Origin: Thermaceae bacterium
Lineage (GTDB): Bacteria; Deinococcota; Deinococci; Deinococcales; Marinithermaceae
Assembly: GCA_027023345.1 (NCBI GenBank)
Contig: JALVVO010000273.1
Coordinates: 1 to 5,889 of the forward strand
DNA: 5,889 nucleotides
Direction: 5' to 3'
The stretch's first letter is position 1; each line of letters opens with the position of its first letter. The notes below the pieces were generated by a model. That model made no database searches. It saw only the letters and a program-made list of their open reading frames with translations, and was not told where the DNA came from. Of this stretch, positions 5,246-5,889 are shown piece after piece. The position numbers and the translations under genes are program-made.

Positions 5246-5889
5246 ATGCTTCTCGCTCGCCCCGAGCCCCCGGAGCCCCTGCTCGAGCACCTTGAAGGAG
5301 TCGCCCGCCTCGCCGAGCGCTGGGCGCCCGCGGAGCTGAAGGCCGAGGCCCGCCTCGCCGGGCTCGCCCACGACCTCTATAAAGCCACGCCGCTCTTCCA
5401 AGCCTACCTAAAAAACCCCACCCTCAAGGCCAAAATCGGGCAGACACGCCTCCAGCACGCCTGGCCCTCGGCGCTCTTCGCCGCCTATTTGGCGGCCGAG
5501 GCGGGGCTCGACGCGACCGCGGTCTTCCTCGCCGTTGCCCGCCACCACGGGCACCTAAAGACCCCGGGCGAGCTCCTACCCAGCCCCAAGAGCCCCGAGA
5601 TCCTCAAAAGCGGCGCCGCGAACCCCTACCGCGCCGCCGCCGAGCAGACCCGGGCGATCGCCGAGGACCCATCTGCCCGCGAGCTGCTCGCCGCACTCGG
5701 CTGGGAGGCGGCCTTTCTCCGTTACGCCGAGCTGGGGCCCGAGGCTTGGGCCCAGCAGCTCCGCCGCCGGTTGCGTTCCGGCGACTACTGGCGGGCGACC
5801 CGGCTTTTCTCCCTCTTGATCGACGCCGACAAGCGGCTCGCCGCCGCCGCCCGGGTGCCCCCGCGCCGCCCCCTTCCCCCCCCTCCCCC
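5246..5889 (+). CDS. cas3: Cas3, N-terminal HD nuclease domain; 3' end outside window
   Basis: Starting at ATG 5246, one base after the cas5 stop (TGAGATG), 214 codons run open to the right edge. The product MLLARPEPPEPLLEHLEGVA... carries the HD phosphohydrolase residues of Cas3 in order: His15; His42-Asp43 in LAHDLYKATPLFQAYL; His71 in QHAWPSALF; His100-His101 in ARHHGHLK; and Asp193/Asp195 in LLIDADKRLAA. This domain cuts target single-stranded DNA in a metal-dependent way after Cascade recruits Cas3. The 'HD..KAt..FQ.Yl' pattern is that of Cas3 rather than general HD proteins. Tyr45 stands where Gly is common (HDlGK). The segment after DADKR (R..PLP) resembles the linker to the helicase in fused Cas3, so the SF2 helicase probably follows, but a stand-alone Cas3'' cannot be excluded. 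The start has no strong RBS and is probably coupled to cas5. Confidence 0.93.
   Translation, partial: MLLARPEPPEPLLEHLEGVARLAERWAPAELKAEARLAGLAHDLYKATPLFQAYLKNPTLKAKIGQTRLQHAWPSALFAAYLAAEAGLDATAVFLAVARHHGHLKTPGELLPSPKSPEILKSGAANPYRAAAEQTRAIAEDPSARELLAALGWEAAFLRYAELGPEAWAQQLRRRLRSGDYWRATRLFSLLIDADKRLAAAARVPPRRPLPPPP
5863..5889. repeat. C-rich low-complexity tract at the right edge
   Basis: The last 27 bases consist of C apart from two G and three T. They encode Arg-Arg-Pro-Leu followed by a run of prolines at the end of the visible cas3 frame. The frame is kept, but the tract is unlike the rest of the gene and stands exactly at the end of the sequence, so a contig-end sequencing or assembly artefact is plausible. 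Confidence 0.5.

Overview
The window is a very GC-rich, almost fully coding stretch in which nearly every third codon position is G or C. Its gene set and protein style fit a thermophilic bacterium of the Thermus/Oceanithermus/Meiothermus type (Deinococcota, order Thermales). That placement is an inference from composition and protein resemblance; no rRNA or other phylogenetic marker is present.

Layout: (1) Positions 2-619 hold the 3' end of a Y-family (translesion) DNA polymerase gene, cut by the left edge. (2) Positions 620-982 are a non-coding gap of about 360 bp. On the minus strand this gap carries a decayed copy of a DUF952-family gene, recognisable across an in-frame TAG and a one-base frameshift. 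The right end of the gap should hold the promoter of the next operon, and a strong ribosome binding site is visible there. (3) From 983 to the right edge runs one compact type I-B CRISPR-Cas effector operon, in the order cas6, cas8b (TM1802/Csh1-like), cas7 (Csh2-like), cas5, cas3. The genes overlap or sit one base apart, so they are probably one mRNA with coupled translation. The cas3 gene is cut by the right edge after its HD nuclease domain, and the last bases are a C-rich low-complexity run.

How the genes work together (family knowledge): Cas6 cuts the CRISPR precursor RNA into crRNAs. Cas8b, Cas7, Cas5 and the small subunit Cas11b form the Cascade surveillance complex on the crRNA. Cas3 is then recruited to degrade the target DNA. 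No adaptation genes (cas1, cas2, cas4) and no repeat-spacer array lie in this window.

The most interesting observation is inside cas8b. An in-frame ATG at 3174 lies seven bases after a strong GGAGGT Shine-Dalgarno sequence and would produce a 137-residue C-terminal protein. This is what is expected for an internally translated Cas11b small subunit, which otherwise has no gene here. The second is the antisense DUF952 pseudogene between the polymerase and the operon.
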